From Bemisia tabaci (lineage: Eukaryota; Arthropoda; Insecta; Hemiptera; Aleyrodidae): a stretch of 64,000 nucleotides of DNA. The position numbers and the translations under genes are program-made. Shown one piece after another: positions 46,401-58,400 of this stretch (positions are counted from its first letter, which is position 1; every line of letters begins with the position of its first letter). Location: NCBI RefSeq assembly GCF_918797505.1, contig NC_092794.1, forward strand, positions 75,181,345 to 75,245,344, in the 5' to 3' direction. The notes beneath the pieces were generated by a model. That model worked only from the letters and a program-made list of their open reading frames with translations. It was not told the DNA's origin and did no database searches.

Positions 46401-49400
46401 CCGAAAGTGAGGTGAACCCCGAGGAGGGAAGTCAGAGAGAGAGGAGAGAGAAGAAACTCGGCCGACGGGCGGCGACTGCGGCGACCGGTGATGCAGCGCC
46501 ACGCCAAGCGAAGCAGATAGGCACGTTGCACGTAACGCAGCTGCAGTGTTGGCGATCGACAGGCAAAGGCGACGGCTGAGAAACAGGTGACATTCGATCG
46601 AAGAGGTATCCGAGATCGAGGAAAAACAAGAGCAATACGAGGGGGAAAAGTGAGTAAAGAGATGCCGGCGAACGTGGAGGCGTGGACCGGGAGCAGAGCG
46701 GAGGATCAGGTGCGAGGGAACGAGCGAGAACGGAGAATGGGTCACAAAATGCCTTGCCCGAAAGATAAGAAGTGAATGAGGCGTCACTTAGGTTTCAGTT
46801 GACGCGAGGAGGCTGCTGTTACTCATAAGTCATAACACGACCGATTGAAAGCAAACGGTCAAAAAGGTCTAAAATGTGCGCGGGCTGAATGTGAGGCAGC
46901 CTCCGGGAAGGGAAGCCGGAGGGAGATGAAAAACGCGGTCGACGGCCGGCGCGAAGCAGCGCAGCGATACGCAACGGAGTATGGCATTGATATGCAATCC
47001 AAAGCATCTTACATCCATCGAAAGTACTTTCACCCGATAAGGGATCAAAGATTCCCGAGAAAGTTACAAAACGGGTAGGAGGGCTCCTGTTTTTTTTTTC
47101 GAGCATCACCCGTTTTGGCTTTTTTAATATACAAGTATAAGTAGGTAATCACCGCTTAAAAATATGTGGAACCTGGTCTTGTTCCTTCCAAAAAATTTTT
47201 ACTGGGAAGACTTTAGCCAGGGATCCCTTATCCCGTGAATTTTCTTCGGAAGACGTTTTAAAGCTTTCATCAGCGGTGCATGAAACTCCCACGGGAATCC
47301 TTTTGAGATTGCTCGAATCGAAAAAATGTAATTGGTTCAAAATAAAAAAAAAAAAAATTAAAAAAAAAAAATTATAACATTACTTTTAAGATTAGCTTTA
47401 TTCGAACATTAACTCCCCATAATTAATGCCCCGTAAGGGCCAGTAGTGCATTTTTACTTAATAAAAATGAAATAAAAAAAAAATAAATAAAAAAAAAAAA
47501 TAATTCAAAACGGATTTCGATCGAGCAGATTTCGATCGAGCAGGCTCGATCGAAACAGATTCCGATCGAAACAGGCTTTCGAAACGATTTTTTCGAAGTG
47601 AACGATTACGAAATGATCGCTCGATCGTTTCGTACGAACCAACGAGCGATTTCATCGGTTCGGGGACAGCCCTAGTTCAGGCTTAATTTCTTTTTACTCT
47701 GCTCTCTCCTTTTTGCCCACAAAACTGTGTTTCTGCGGTACACCATAGTGCAGCTTAATGACTTAATCTTTTTCTAATAATTCTAAAGTAGGTGGGGGGG
47801 GGGGGCTGTGGAAGTGGACTCCTTAAAAGCTTCAGGTGGCTTTTCTAGCGTAGGTCTCATCAATTTTAAATGAATTATAATTTTTGAATGTTTCAATTAC
47901 TAGATCGGCCAAGTCGAGTGTCCTCTCCTATACAACAAACAGAAGAATTATTTGCTGCAGAAGAAGTTAAGAAAACTAGCGGTAAATCAATAGCTCGATC
48001 TGCCAGGCTGGCTGCTCTGGCGAGTCAAATCAATCAGTGGGAGGATGATGTCAAAAATGTACCCACTAGTTCAGTAAAAGTGGTAAGTATTTTTACCCCT
48101 CTTCTCCTATCATTGTTGGTAAAACTGATGGTTTTAATTAACATCAAAGTACACCTGATGCTCCTTCATTACTTCTAGTCTTTCACTGAAATGGGTTTCA
48201 GACATTTTTCATGTGTCCATAAATGTATCCTAAGAAGTATATAATATACAGAAGACACGAATATTGCTTATATACTTATATTAAGGTCAGTAAGTAGTCG
48301 CAAGTTGGTTAGGGAAATAAAGACTCAGCAGCAGGCAGTATAATCTCTCTGCAGACAACTTTTAATTTCTTCATCAAAGAGAAAAATTTTGTCCATGCAA
48401 TGAATTTTTTTTTAATATTGTCCTACGTGTATTCTGATTATTTGGTGAGTCATTGAACCATTACTAAAAGTAATGAATTTGCCTTCGAGGATACTTAAAT
48501 TTGGCTTTTAAACCTAATTTCCCTTTGATATCCAGGTGAGTTTTTAAGCACTAATGATCCACTGACGAATGTGTGTTCAATTTCTTGACTTCATAAACTA
48601 TGAGATTGCACATGCTTTTCATCATTAAACTTAGGAAAATATTTATCCAAATAACATTCCAAAAAATATTAGTCTAGGGTCAGGATTGCTGCATCAAAAA
48701 TATCAGGAGCATCATGCAATTCTTTACATTTATTTATAGGCTGAGAAAATTTCCTCATTTATTATAGAACTTGCAAATTATTTTATTTGTTTGTTTATTA
48801 TTATTGAATTTCAACATAATCCTCACTGGGGTTTTTTTTTTTTTTTTTTTTTTTAAAAAAAAATAGTTACGGGGTATGAAAAAAAGTAAGTAATAACCTA
48901 TACAGTTGGTTACATTTTATGTAATGTGATTTAAGGTGTCAAGAAAAGGTAAAGACGAAACACCACGATTTCAACACTCTGTTACCTTCCAATCTCCTAA
49001 GAAAGCTGGCTTATCTCACAAAGCAAGATTTTCTTCTATCGCTCCTCATCAGTTTATAAAATCTAATTATCAAAGTGGTGGCATTTCAATGATGGCTCGA
49101 GCTCAAAAGTCAGTTTTGAAAAACAAACCTGCCGAAGAACTTTTAGTCGATGGGTTTTTCTCTTCTGACGGAAGTGTACCTGTGAGGTGGGATGTTGAAT
49201 TTAAATCTCCTGTGGAAGAGATTCCAGGGGAACCTTCCCTCAGCCAAGCGGTAATTGGTTTATGATTTTTTTTTTTTTTTTGCATCTGCATCCTGAGTGT
49301 GGAGTGAGTTTTTCTATTAAGCGATGCGTACACCTTTTCAAATTTTTGTGCGCACTGAGATTCTGATAAGGTACTCCTTAAACTTTTTTTCTCCTCTCAT

Positions 49401-52400
49401 CTTGTTTTGTTCTTTGGGCTGTTTTCTCTTCTTTGTTAGTAAAATCTTAAGTTTTGGTCTCTGATAATTTTTCTTTGCTTTTCCATTTTATCAAATAGTT
49501 ATTACCAGCTTATCAACTTTAACTTATTGGATATTTATCAATATTTTCGGTAAAAATCAAATCCAATTTTGTATCTGTGGGTCATCCCATGTAGAACCTA
49601 CCAGCCATGCAACCATCCAACTCGGATTTTGCTGATAAATTTATTCCTAATCACACCACCAAATAATGAACTTCTGCAAAATATTAGGTCTCAAATCGAA
49701 AAACTCATTGAGATATGAATTTTAGGGGTTTTAAGAATTTTCAAGAAACCAATGTTTCCCGGTCATTTTTCCTAAAAAATTCACCCCAGGCCATTTTTCA
49801 TCGGATGGAAGTGAAAATTTGACATAATGTCTATGTAAGTATGCAGATTTAAGAGATAAATGCATAAAATGTTCGAGTTCACTCATTGATGTGCTGCAGT
49901 TGATTGTTCGTAACACTTTTGGTCTGATTTCAAGGACAAAACTTTCCCCTCTTCAAATGCCCATAACTTTTAAGCTGCAAGTTATTTTTTGCTCCAATTT
50001 TTTTTTAAAAATGCTCCCTAGAGTATCAGGAAGACGCTTACAGAACAATTTTGATGATATTTTTGGTTTCAGTACTGTTTTTTTTTTACTTTTGTCCATA
50101 AAAGGCCTAAAAAACTGAAAAATACTGAAAGTATGCCAATTGGACTGCATTTTGCAATTTGGACCTATGAATTATGGCTCATCTGAAAAAACACTTATGT
50201 GCATAGGGAAACTAATGGCACATACGTTGTTTTTAAACCAGGTCGGAATTTACAGGTCCTAATTGCAAAATGTAGTCCAATTATTGGCCCTAAGTTTGGA
50301 GCAGCGACTCAAAAATTGCTCAATTTTTTAATGATTGGTCCTTAGTGTATGTACAATATGCTTGAAAAATAAAATTAATGGTATTTTGGGATTAATTATC
50401 GAGGCAATCTTCAATTCATCTCACTCCACTGTTTTTGATCGCTCTCTTTCTGACCGTCAATTGGTTATCTGCTGTCTTAACAATAAATTTTAAGCAAACT
50501 ATCAACATTGTGTAGTCAGGAATTTGGCGCAAAATCACCAAAGCGGGAAACATGTTTTTCTCCTCCCGGCCAGCAATATTTACGAAGTTTTAGATTTGAG
50601 ACTGCTTTTGTGTAAAAGAGTTTTTTGAGTATTTATTTTTATCACGCAAGTGTCTGTTTTAAAACTTGAAAGTGATGTCATTTAAGGATAGCAGAAAGTG
50701 TTTTGATCCATTCAAGTACCCTAAAAAAGTGTCCAGAGCCACTCTCAGAGTTATCTCGGAGGAATACTTAAAGAAGATTGACGAAGTCAAGAACCCTTAG
50801 AAACCATCACCAGGACTTGCAATTTGCATAGGACGTCTAAGAAAGTTGGACAACTTGATCAGTAGGATGTGATTAACAGTTCGCCAGACTTTCAGCTAAC
50901 ACCATCATCTGTTCCTAGTGGCAGTCGAAGTAGTGGAGGTCTTGCTGATGTAGAAAGTGAAACACAGGAAAAAGCACAGGAAGAACTGAATACAGTCCTA
51001 ATGCATCTTGACCAGTCCCCTCCTAAGCTGCAACTGAACAGCTCAACTGCTCACAACAAAACAGCTTATCGACGGTGTAAGTCGGCAATCTCATAACTCG
51101 TTTACGGTGTCTGAAAATCTCCGCCTCTACGTTATTTTTTTAGAAGAGAACAAATTGACATGATTCCTTGAAATTTTTGCAGAATTTTCTTCGCATAGAG
51201 AAGAAAAATCACTGAAGTTTTAAATAATAGCCGTTGAGTAGTTTTCCGTTTAAAAAGTAAAGTATGATAGGAAGTCTGCGACGTCGCAAATCGAGCTATG
51301 TGATTGCCGACTTACACCGTCGTTATGTTAAACGCAAGGCTGAATCTGTGGTCAGCTCCACTGAAAAAAAAATTTGTATCGTTGTTGGAAATACAGAAGA
51401 TTTTTTGCATTTATCCAGCGATGCTCAACACAAAATTTGTGATTTGGATGCTCTAGTAGGTCAGTTGATAAGTAAATTGAGCAATGAAAAGTTGACTCGC
51501 AATCAGCGAATACAATTACCAGCACTTGCACCACCCTCCTGGGGTAGACCAAGGAGAATAGATGAATTTGCCGTTGGTCAGTACATTGTTAGTCAGTTAA
51601 CAGTCTAGAAAAATTCTAAAAGGAAAGGGTACCTTAGCTGTGCCAGAGTCAATAAGTGGTAATAATGTGTTTGATCCAACCATTGTCAATCTTTTAATTC
51701 ATTTTTTTCAAAGTGAAGATAACTCTCGAATGTTAGAGTTGCTTAGAGTTGAAGAAGCAACTAAGCTCTGAATTGAGTGAATCAAGATCAAACCTTACTG
51801 CTCTTCATTGATAACATTCTACTTTTTTACTGCAAAATATCCAATTACATGATTTTTGTACGTATTTATTCCTTCTCTTTAAGAATGTACCCCTTGCTTG
51901 AGATGTTCAGAAAATATATAACTCAATTTTTTCAAAACTAATAGTTACAATACTTCAACTCTGGTCAACAAGAATAACTTTCCTCAATTTTAAACACAGT
52001 GTAATGTGTGGACACTATCAGCACTTTTTATCTTGTCCTTAGATTTTTAATATCAGAATACATTTGTAAGATTTTAACCTCATAACGATGCCATCCAAGA
52101 GTCAGTAAATCACATTTAAATGCTAATAGTGATGCACATCAGTTTAGGGATACCTGCAATTTTATTTTCTTATTGTAAAGGCAATCTGACGGATCGGAGT
52201 GAAGAGGAAAACTACTACAACCAAAAAATACACTATATTCATTCCTCAAGTTAGTGTGCTTTCCATACAAAGAGTCCTTTGGTGAACTGGGTCATTAATC
52301 ATTTGCTTTTATAATGTAATGGTCGGTTAATGAGATTTTCCTCGCACTTTTTGCAGTAAAGCGAGCCTCTCTTGCACAAAAATACTAGGAGAAGGATTAT

Positions 52401-55400
52401 GGAAACCCAAAATACCATCACTTTTATTTTCCAGACGCATTTCACATGCAATAATATGGTTGGCCGTCCGTGTCTTTAATAAGAAATTACCCTGGGAAAT
52501 ATTTTTTCCTGTGATGGATTTTTTTCTTCTCTTGAGGGATTTTTTTCGTACGTGAGTTATTTTTTTTTTGCATGAGTGATATTTTTCTGGCCTTGTTGCA
52601 AAACTTACAAAAAATTAATTCTATTTTTTCCGTCATTTGGTTGCAGGCATATATCTATGTTGCCAAATTTAAAAAAAAGCAATTTCTGGTACCAGATTTC
52701 ACTACTTTCGGGTTTCGACTTTCGAGTATGTATTAACATAATCGAGAGTCATGTGCCGACCCCGGCTTCCATCCAATCTATGTTTCGCGGTAGCGTGAGT
52801 GAATGTGACATGATTTGTCGTGCACGTCCTTACATTTTTAACAAAACCTCTTTTTACGTGGAACTTCACCCACAAACATCTCAACAATGCGCATTTATTT
52901 TATTTGTTGCACTATAATAATGGCAGACATACAATCTTTATGACACCATGGAGTGATGGTGCGGTGCTTTACTGGATTAGCACTCCTACACTTTCAATGC
53001 CTACCTAATGTCATTAGATCCTACCGAAGATCATTAGAAGCTCAATCAACAACATGATGAATTTCTGCGCCTGCCATAATTATTTTTAACATCACTAAAA
53101 TTACCTATGGCAACTTTTCTGGACTCAGAATATATGCTCAAGCATGATTTGGAGGGTTGTTGAGATTAGGTATTCATTCAATTTTTAAAGATGAACGTAA
53201 AATGATTAAACATCCACTGTCATTTTTCCAACTGTTCCTCAGAAAGTCAGCAAAGGCTTTTCTAGTGAAGATGAGCCTCCGCTTATATGTATATTGTGGA
53301 ATAATTGTGGAACTTACACAGGATTAAAGAGTAATAATATTTTATTGAATCAATTATTCATAGTGAAAAAATGAAGTATAGCTTGTGAAAATGCGTCAAA
53401 ATCGTTGATTTCCCGCGAAAGTCGGGTCACAGCACCCGCATAAACCCGACAGAGGATACTTGCATTACAAACTCAGGTTTTGTGAAACCTCGGTTTTGAG
53501 CCTCGTATAAAAGTAACTAATGTCCCCTGTACTCTTTAGTTTATAAGAACATCCCCAGAAACTTAAAAATCGCATCTGATGATTTAGGTATTTCCGATAA
53601 ATCAAAGCATGTCACGAAAGTGAGGTTATGATTACATTCTGTATGCCTGGGATGGGATACATTTTACTATAAGCCCTATTTCCATAGTGGAAAGGAATGT
53701 TAAAATGACGAGGATTCCGCCTCGTGAAGTCATGAACAGAGCGAAATTAGAAGTGTTTACGTGCGGTGAGGATTCACCCATCGGACAATCGATTGTTCGC
53801 ATCACCAGAGATGGAAAGTGAAATTTAACGTTTTGAAACTTTATAAGGCTCGAATAAATCTCATCAAAGTTGAAATTTATTTATTTTTTTTCTCTTTATT
53901 TATTAAACCTTTGGAGGTCTGAAAGCGTTTCAGATGGTCTTCCTGTCAATGCTGCCGTATTATGCTGCTCCACTGCTGGTGCCAGACAAAAAGAGGGGGC
54001 AAAAAGGGGAGTTTATAGCGAAAAACCCCAACCTAACCTCTAAACTAAACAAAAACATTTGCAACGCGCGAAAAAAAATTAAAAAATTTCAAAACATTTA
54101 AAATCACTGTCTCTAGGCGTTTCTTAGCCTCCTGAATGCATCCCCATAAGTTTCAATAAATTTCATGAAATTTCCTGAAATTTCACTTTAATAAATTTCA
54201 TGAAATTTTCTATCTCTGCGCATCACTTCATAGGTATCGAATATCGATTTTGGGGGAATCGGGGAACGCCTACTTTGAAATCCAGGAAAACATTGATAGA
54301 CTTGGCAATATGTGGAACAACATGAGAGAAAAATCTTTCCCACGAAAAAAAAAATCCCACACGGAGAATCAGAATAAAAATAACTCAAGCACCACGAAAG
54401 AAAAAAATCCCTCACAAGAGAAAAAAAGTCCCTCAAGGGAAAAAATATTTCTCAGGGTATTTTTATTAAAGAAACAAACGGCCAATTATACAGTAAGAAC
54501 CAGTCAGTAAAAATCTGAGCAATTTTTGAGTCGCTGCTCCAAAGTTAGGGCCAATAATTGGCAAAATTTCATTGTTTTTCAGTTTGGCAGGCCTTTTTTT
54601 GGCAAAAACTTGAAGTAAAAGATTTTTAATCCCAAAATACCATTAATTTTATTTTTCAAACGTATTGCACATACAGTAAGGACCATTCATTCAAAAATTG
54701 AGCAATTTTTGAGTTGCTGCTCCATGGCATACTTTCTGTGTTTTTCAGTTTTTTAGGCCTCTTTTGGACAAAAGTAAAAAAAAAACAGTACTGAAACCAA
54801 AAATATCATCAAAATTGTTCTGTAAGCGTCTTCCTGATACTCTAGGGAGCATTTTTAATAAAATTTGGAGCAAAAAATAACTTGCAGTTTAAAAGTTATG
54901 GGCATTTGAAGAAGGGAGAGTTTTGTCCTTGAAATCAGACTAAAAGTGTAACGAACAATCAACTGCAGCACATCAATGAGTGAACTCGAACATTTTACGC
55001 ATTCATCTCTTAAATCTGCATACTTACATAGACATTATGTCAAATTTTCACTTCCATCCGATGAAAAATGGCCTGGGGTGAATTTTTTAGGGAAAATGAC
55101 TGGAAACATTGGTTTCTTGAAAATTCTTAAATTTTCTAAAATTCATAACTCTATGAGTTTTTCGATTTGAGACCTAATATTTTGCAGAAGTTCATTATTT
55201 AGTGGTGTGATTAGGAATAAATTTATCAGCAAAATCCGAGTCGGGCTGTTGCATGGTTGGTAGGTCCCATATGGAATGACCAATGACCCCTGCGTAATTT
55301 GTGCTCAGTATGTACATATTTATTGGTTTTAGAACATACGGTTTCTGATGCATGTGGAGTAGAATTTGGAATTTTAATTTCCATAAGTTGAGTTTCCATC

Positions 55401-58400
55401 CCCTAAGTTGTAGTTTTGACCAAGTCAGATTTCCTTTCTGGTCGCGTCAATTGTGTCATGTGAATAGTGGATTCAATTGCAACATAAGTTGGAATGTCAA
55501 ATGTCTGTTTAGTTAAAAATTCGCTCATCTGACAGTTTTTTTGGTATGGTCATAAAGTCTTATTATGTTAAGTGGGGTGGAAATCCGATGTCTCACTAGC
55601 ATGAGATACCCATTTTGAGTGCATGCTTGTTGGTTCGTAATAGTCAATTGATTTTCTTTTCAATGCTCAATCTATACTTACAGATCGATGGGCCAGGGAT
55701 ACTCTCTGCTTTGTATTCTATGATTAATTCAATGTTTGGAACATGTAATGTACTCTTGAATGTTTCATCAGAGCAATTCTTTTTTTAAAATGTATTTCCA
55801 TTCATTTATAATAATCATTTGGGAGGAAGGGTCTTTTAAAGAGAGTATATTGTGCATCAGATACCATCCCCGTGTCTCAGCATTTCCGAAACATGTCAAC
55901 TTCAACAATTATTATTGGCAATAGCATAACATTATTTGGGTAACAATTCATTTTTCCATTGCTCATAGATCCTAGGCATGTCATTTATCCTTCTCATTTT
56001 ATCCTTCATAAGGTAAATTTTTCATTTGTCAACAGTATCCCAAATATCCGTGGATAAATGACATGCAAGGGATCCAACTAACAGGCAATGCATGGATCCT
56101 CGACACGCCAAAGGTCCTCATCGTAATTGATAATTTAAATCTTTGAATTATTCAAATCATTGAAGTTGTGATGGTCCAGCATCGTTCTGAGATATCCTGA
56201 AATAAAAAAAAGGGGAAGGCCCTCGAGGAAGGAGGCGATGGCGAGGGATATGTCCCTCGGATCAAACCTCCGACGCGAGAGCAAAAAGGGGACCTCGGGG
56301 AAGGTGGCGATAGCGAGGGATAAAAATCCCTCGGATCAAGTCACCTTCGCGAGATCCGGGAGTAGGAAAAAGGAAACAAAAAGGGGGGGGGGTCAAAGAG
56401 AGAAAATACTCGTTCTGACTCGCGTAGAAATTGTAATGCTTTTCTTTACAGAAGATCTGCACTTTGATCTCGCAGCTAACAGCAATTAGCACATAAGCAT
56501 CTAACGATCAAAAATCATAGAATATCTGTCGAGGCGATTTGACTTGGGTTTGAGCGTGGCACGTTGTTACGTCCACGCACCAAGTGACAGCCGAAACGAT
56601 ACTGAAACTCGCGACTCCTCGCGCTCTGCTCTGAAGCTCTCTCGCGCTTTCCTCTCCTCTGCGCGTGCGCACTTCCTGGCCGCTCTGATTCGACGCTGCA
56701 ATCGTCATCCAGCGAACTTGACCGGTCATTTCCGATCATGACCGATCCTGATCATGGAAACTTTCGCATCTCCTCACATTCCTCTCTCCGGGGAAAAATA
56801 CAATCTTGAACAAGATTGTATTTTAATTCGAAGGGAAAAGGCGAAAGGAAAGGTAACATGCCTCCACAATCAGGGATAGTTCCGCCGGAAACAACCACAG
56901 GCGTCTAAACAAAAAAAAATAGACAGGACGCGTGCGCGCAGCCGGTTAACAATCAATGAAATATAGAGGAAAACAAGAGAAAATTTAGATTAAGTAGAAG
57001 AAAGAACAAAAGAGAAAAAAAAGAATAGATCAATAAAAAATCAAGAAAGTATATAAAATAGAAGATAATATATAGAAATAGAAGATATATATAAAGAAAT
57101 AAAATTGGAATTAAAAAAAAATGAGAGAGAAGAAAAAAAAATAAGATTAAAAGGAAAAAGAGAGAGAAAAATAAATTGAAGTGGAAAAATTTAGGAAAAA
57201 AGCGAATGAGAGCATTCATGTGTAAGTTATGATTAGAAGTTTAGAAAGAAAGAAAAAAGAGAGAAAAAAAAACAAAAAAAATGAGACTAAGAATGGAATA
57301 GAGCGAGAGGGGTCGAAAAACAATTTTTGAGAGAGATTAAATTTGAAGAAAAAAAATTAAACTATGATTTTTTCTCGTTAGATGTAACAATAGTCACAAA
57401 ATATTAACAAAAGTTAGGCTTCAAGAATCTCAACCTCACAGCCACTCTCCATTTTGCTTCATTCTATCCTCGTCTTTTTTCTGTTGTTGCTTCGCTCTCT
57501 TCCGCTGTTGGTGTCCTTTTCCCGGTTTTGCATGCCATTTCGGGTTCCTTCTTTTCTTGGTGGTGTTCTCCCTATCTGCTCCTTCTGTGATTACGCTCGT
57601 TGATGGGCCTGTCGTTGGGGGGGCGGGTGGTCTCTTGGCTTGTCACCTCGTTAAGTTCCGTTGATGTGAAATAGTTTGGGAAACCATTGTTCTGACCACT
57701 CTTTTTCTGGGTTGTTAGCAGGTGACGGTACGAAGCTCTGTCCCCGCTGACGTCAATCAGGATGAGTTTCCACGGCGGAGGCATTTCGCTGGACTCACTC
57801 GTGGGCGTTTGGGGTTTTGCCGCTCGAGCTCGGGCGCGTTTCGGCGTCGTCTCTCAGGTCGGCGATGTTCTCCCATCCGCTCATCATTCCCATTACGTCC
57901 TCCTCATAAACGATGCTGTTGTTGTAGTCCTCCCTGAGTTTCTTATATTCCTGAAGGGACACCCTTTTTGGCCGGCTTTGGAATTTGTGTTGCGGCTGGC
58001 TTTGGGGTTCGACGTATTGATCGAAGGCGGACCAATCGACGTCCTCGTCCCCGCGCATTTTTCGCCGTACAGGGTCGCTCTAGGGTTCGTCCATGTTTTC
58101 CACTGCTACTAGTTGACGTGCTAGAAATAGATTATCTTGATGTTCTGAGCTCGTGACTCTTGTGCTGCCCAAAGTTGACTGGAGTCACGTCCGCGCCGCG
58201 TCGTCCGCGGTCGCAGTGACGCCTTAACCGGTCCTTTACTCATCCTAATAGATAAAAAACTCGATTTTTATCTACCTAATCTTATCACTATCGACACATG
58301 ATGAAAAAACAGGAAAAAGAAATTGCTAATTAGAATCAGTTGAGATGTTGTCAGACGTCTTAAGAAAAAATCCGATACGATTAGAGGCAAGAGGAGAAAA

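Larger units (their letters stand above)
39325..47674. mobile_element. 8.35-kb hAT-type insertion with nested elements (8-bp TSD)
   Basis: The ends TAGGCCTGTCCCCGAACCGA and complement of TAGGGCTGTCCCCGAACCGA are flanked by GTTCAGGC (39317-39324 and 47675-47682). Both subterminal regions (39340-39475 and 47510-47660) consist of CGATCGAAA-type repeats. A 2.3-kb palindrome (39479-41796) interrupts the left subterminal region. No hAT transposase frame was recognised in the interior, so it is non-autonomous or gutted. It accounts for two thirds of anillin intron 3. Confidence 0.87.
49580..55281. mobile_element. 5.7-kb inverted-repeat element with GGTCATTCCATG-type ends, containing a decayed gene
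   Basis: The left end GGTCATCCCATGTAGAACCT and right end (complement of GGTCATTCCATATGGGACCT) begin inverted arms of about 560 bp (49580-50140 and 54735-55281). Further inverted segments extend the pairing: 50282-50400 pairs with 54490-54700, and 52380-52590 pairs with 54310-54500. Inside are a gene relic (50675-51771) and several later insertions. No TSD found. The end motif links it to 9913, 35474, 37463 and 38566. Confidence 0.72.

Noticed and set aside
45762..46787. 341-residue open frame on the minus strand, the longest in the window
   Set aside because: Low-complexity Ser/Leu/His composition, no family resemblance, and it is explained by a diverged tandem repeat with a period of about 380-480 bp.
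56953..57219. Phe/Leu-rich frame looking like a transmembrane protein on the minus strand
   Set aside because: Result of an AG-rich low-complexity tract; no real hydrophobic domain architecture.
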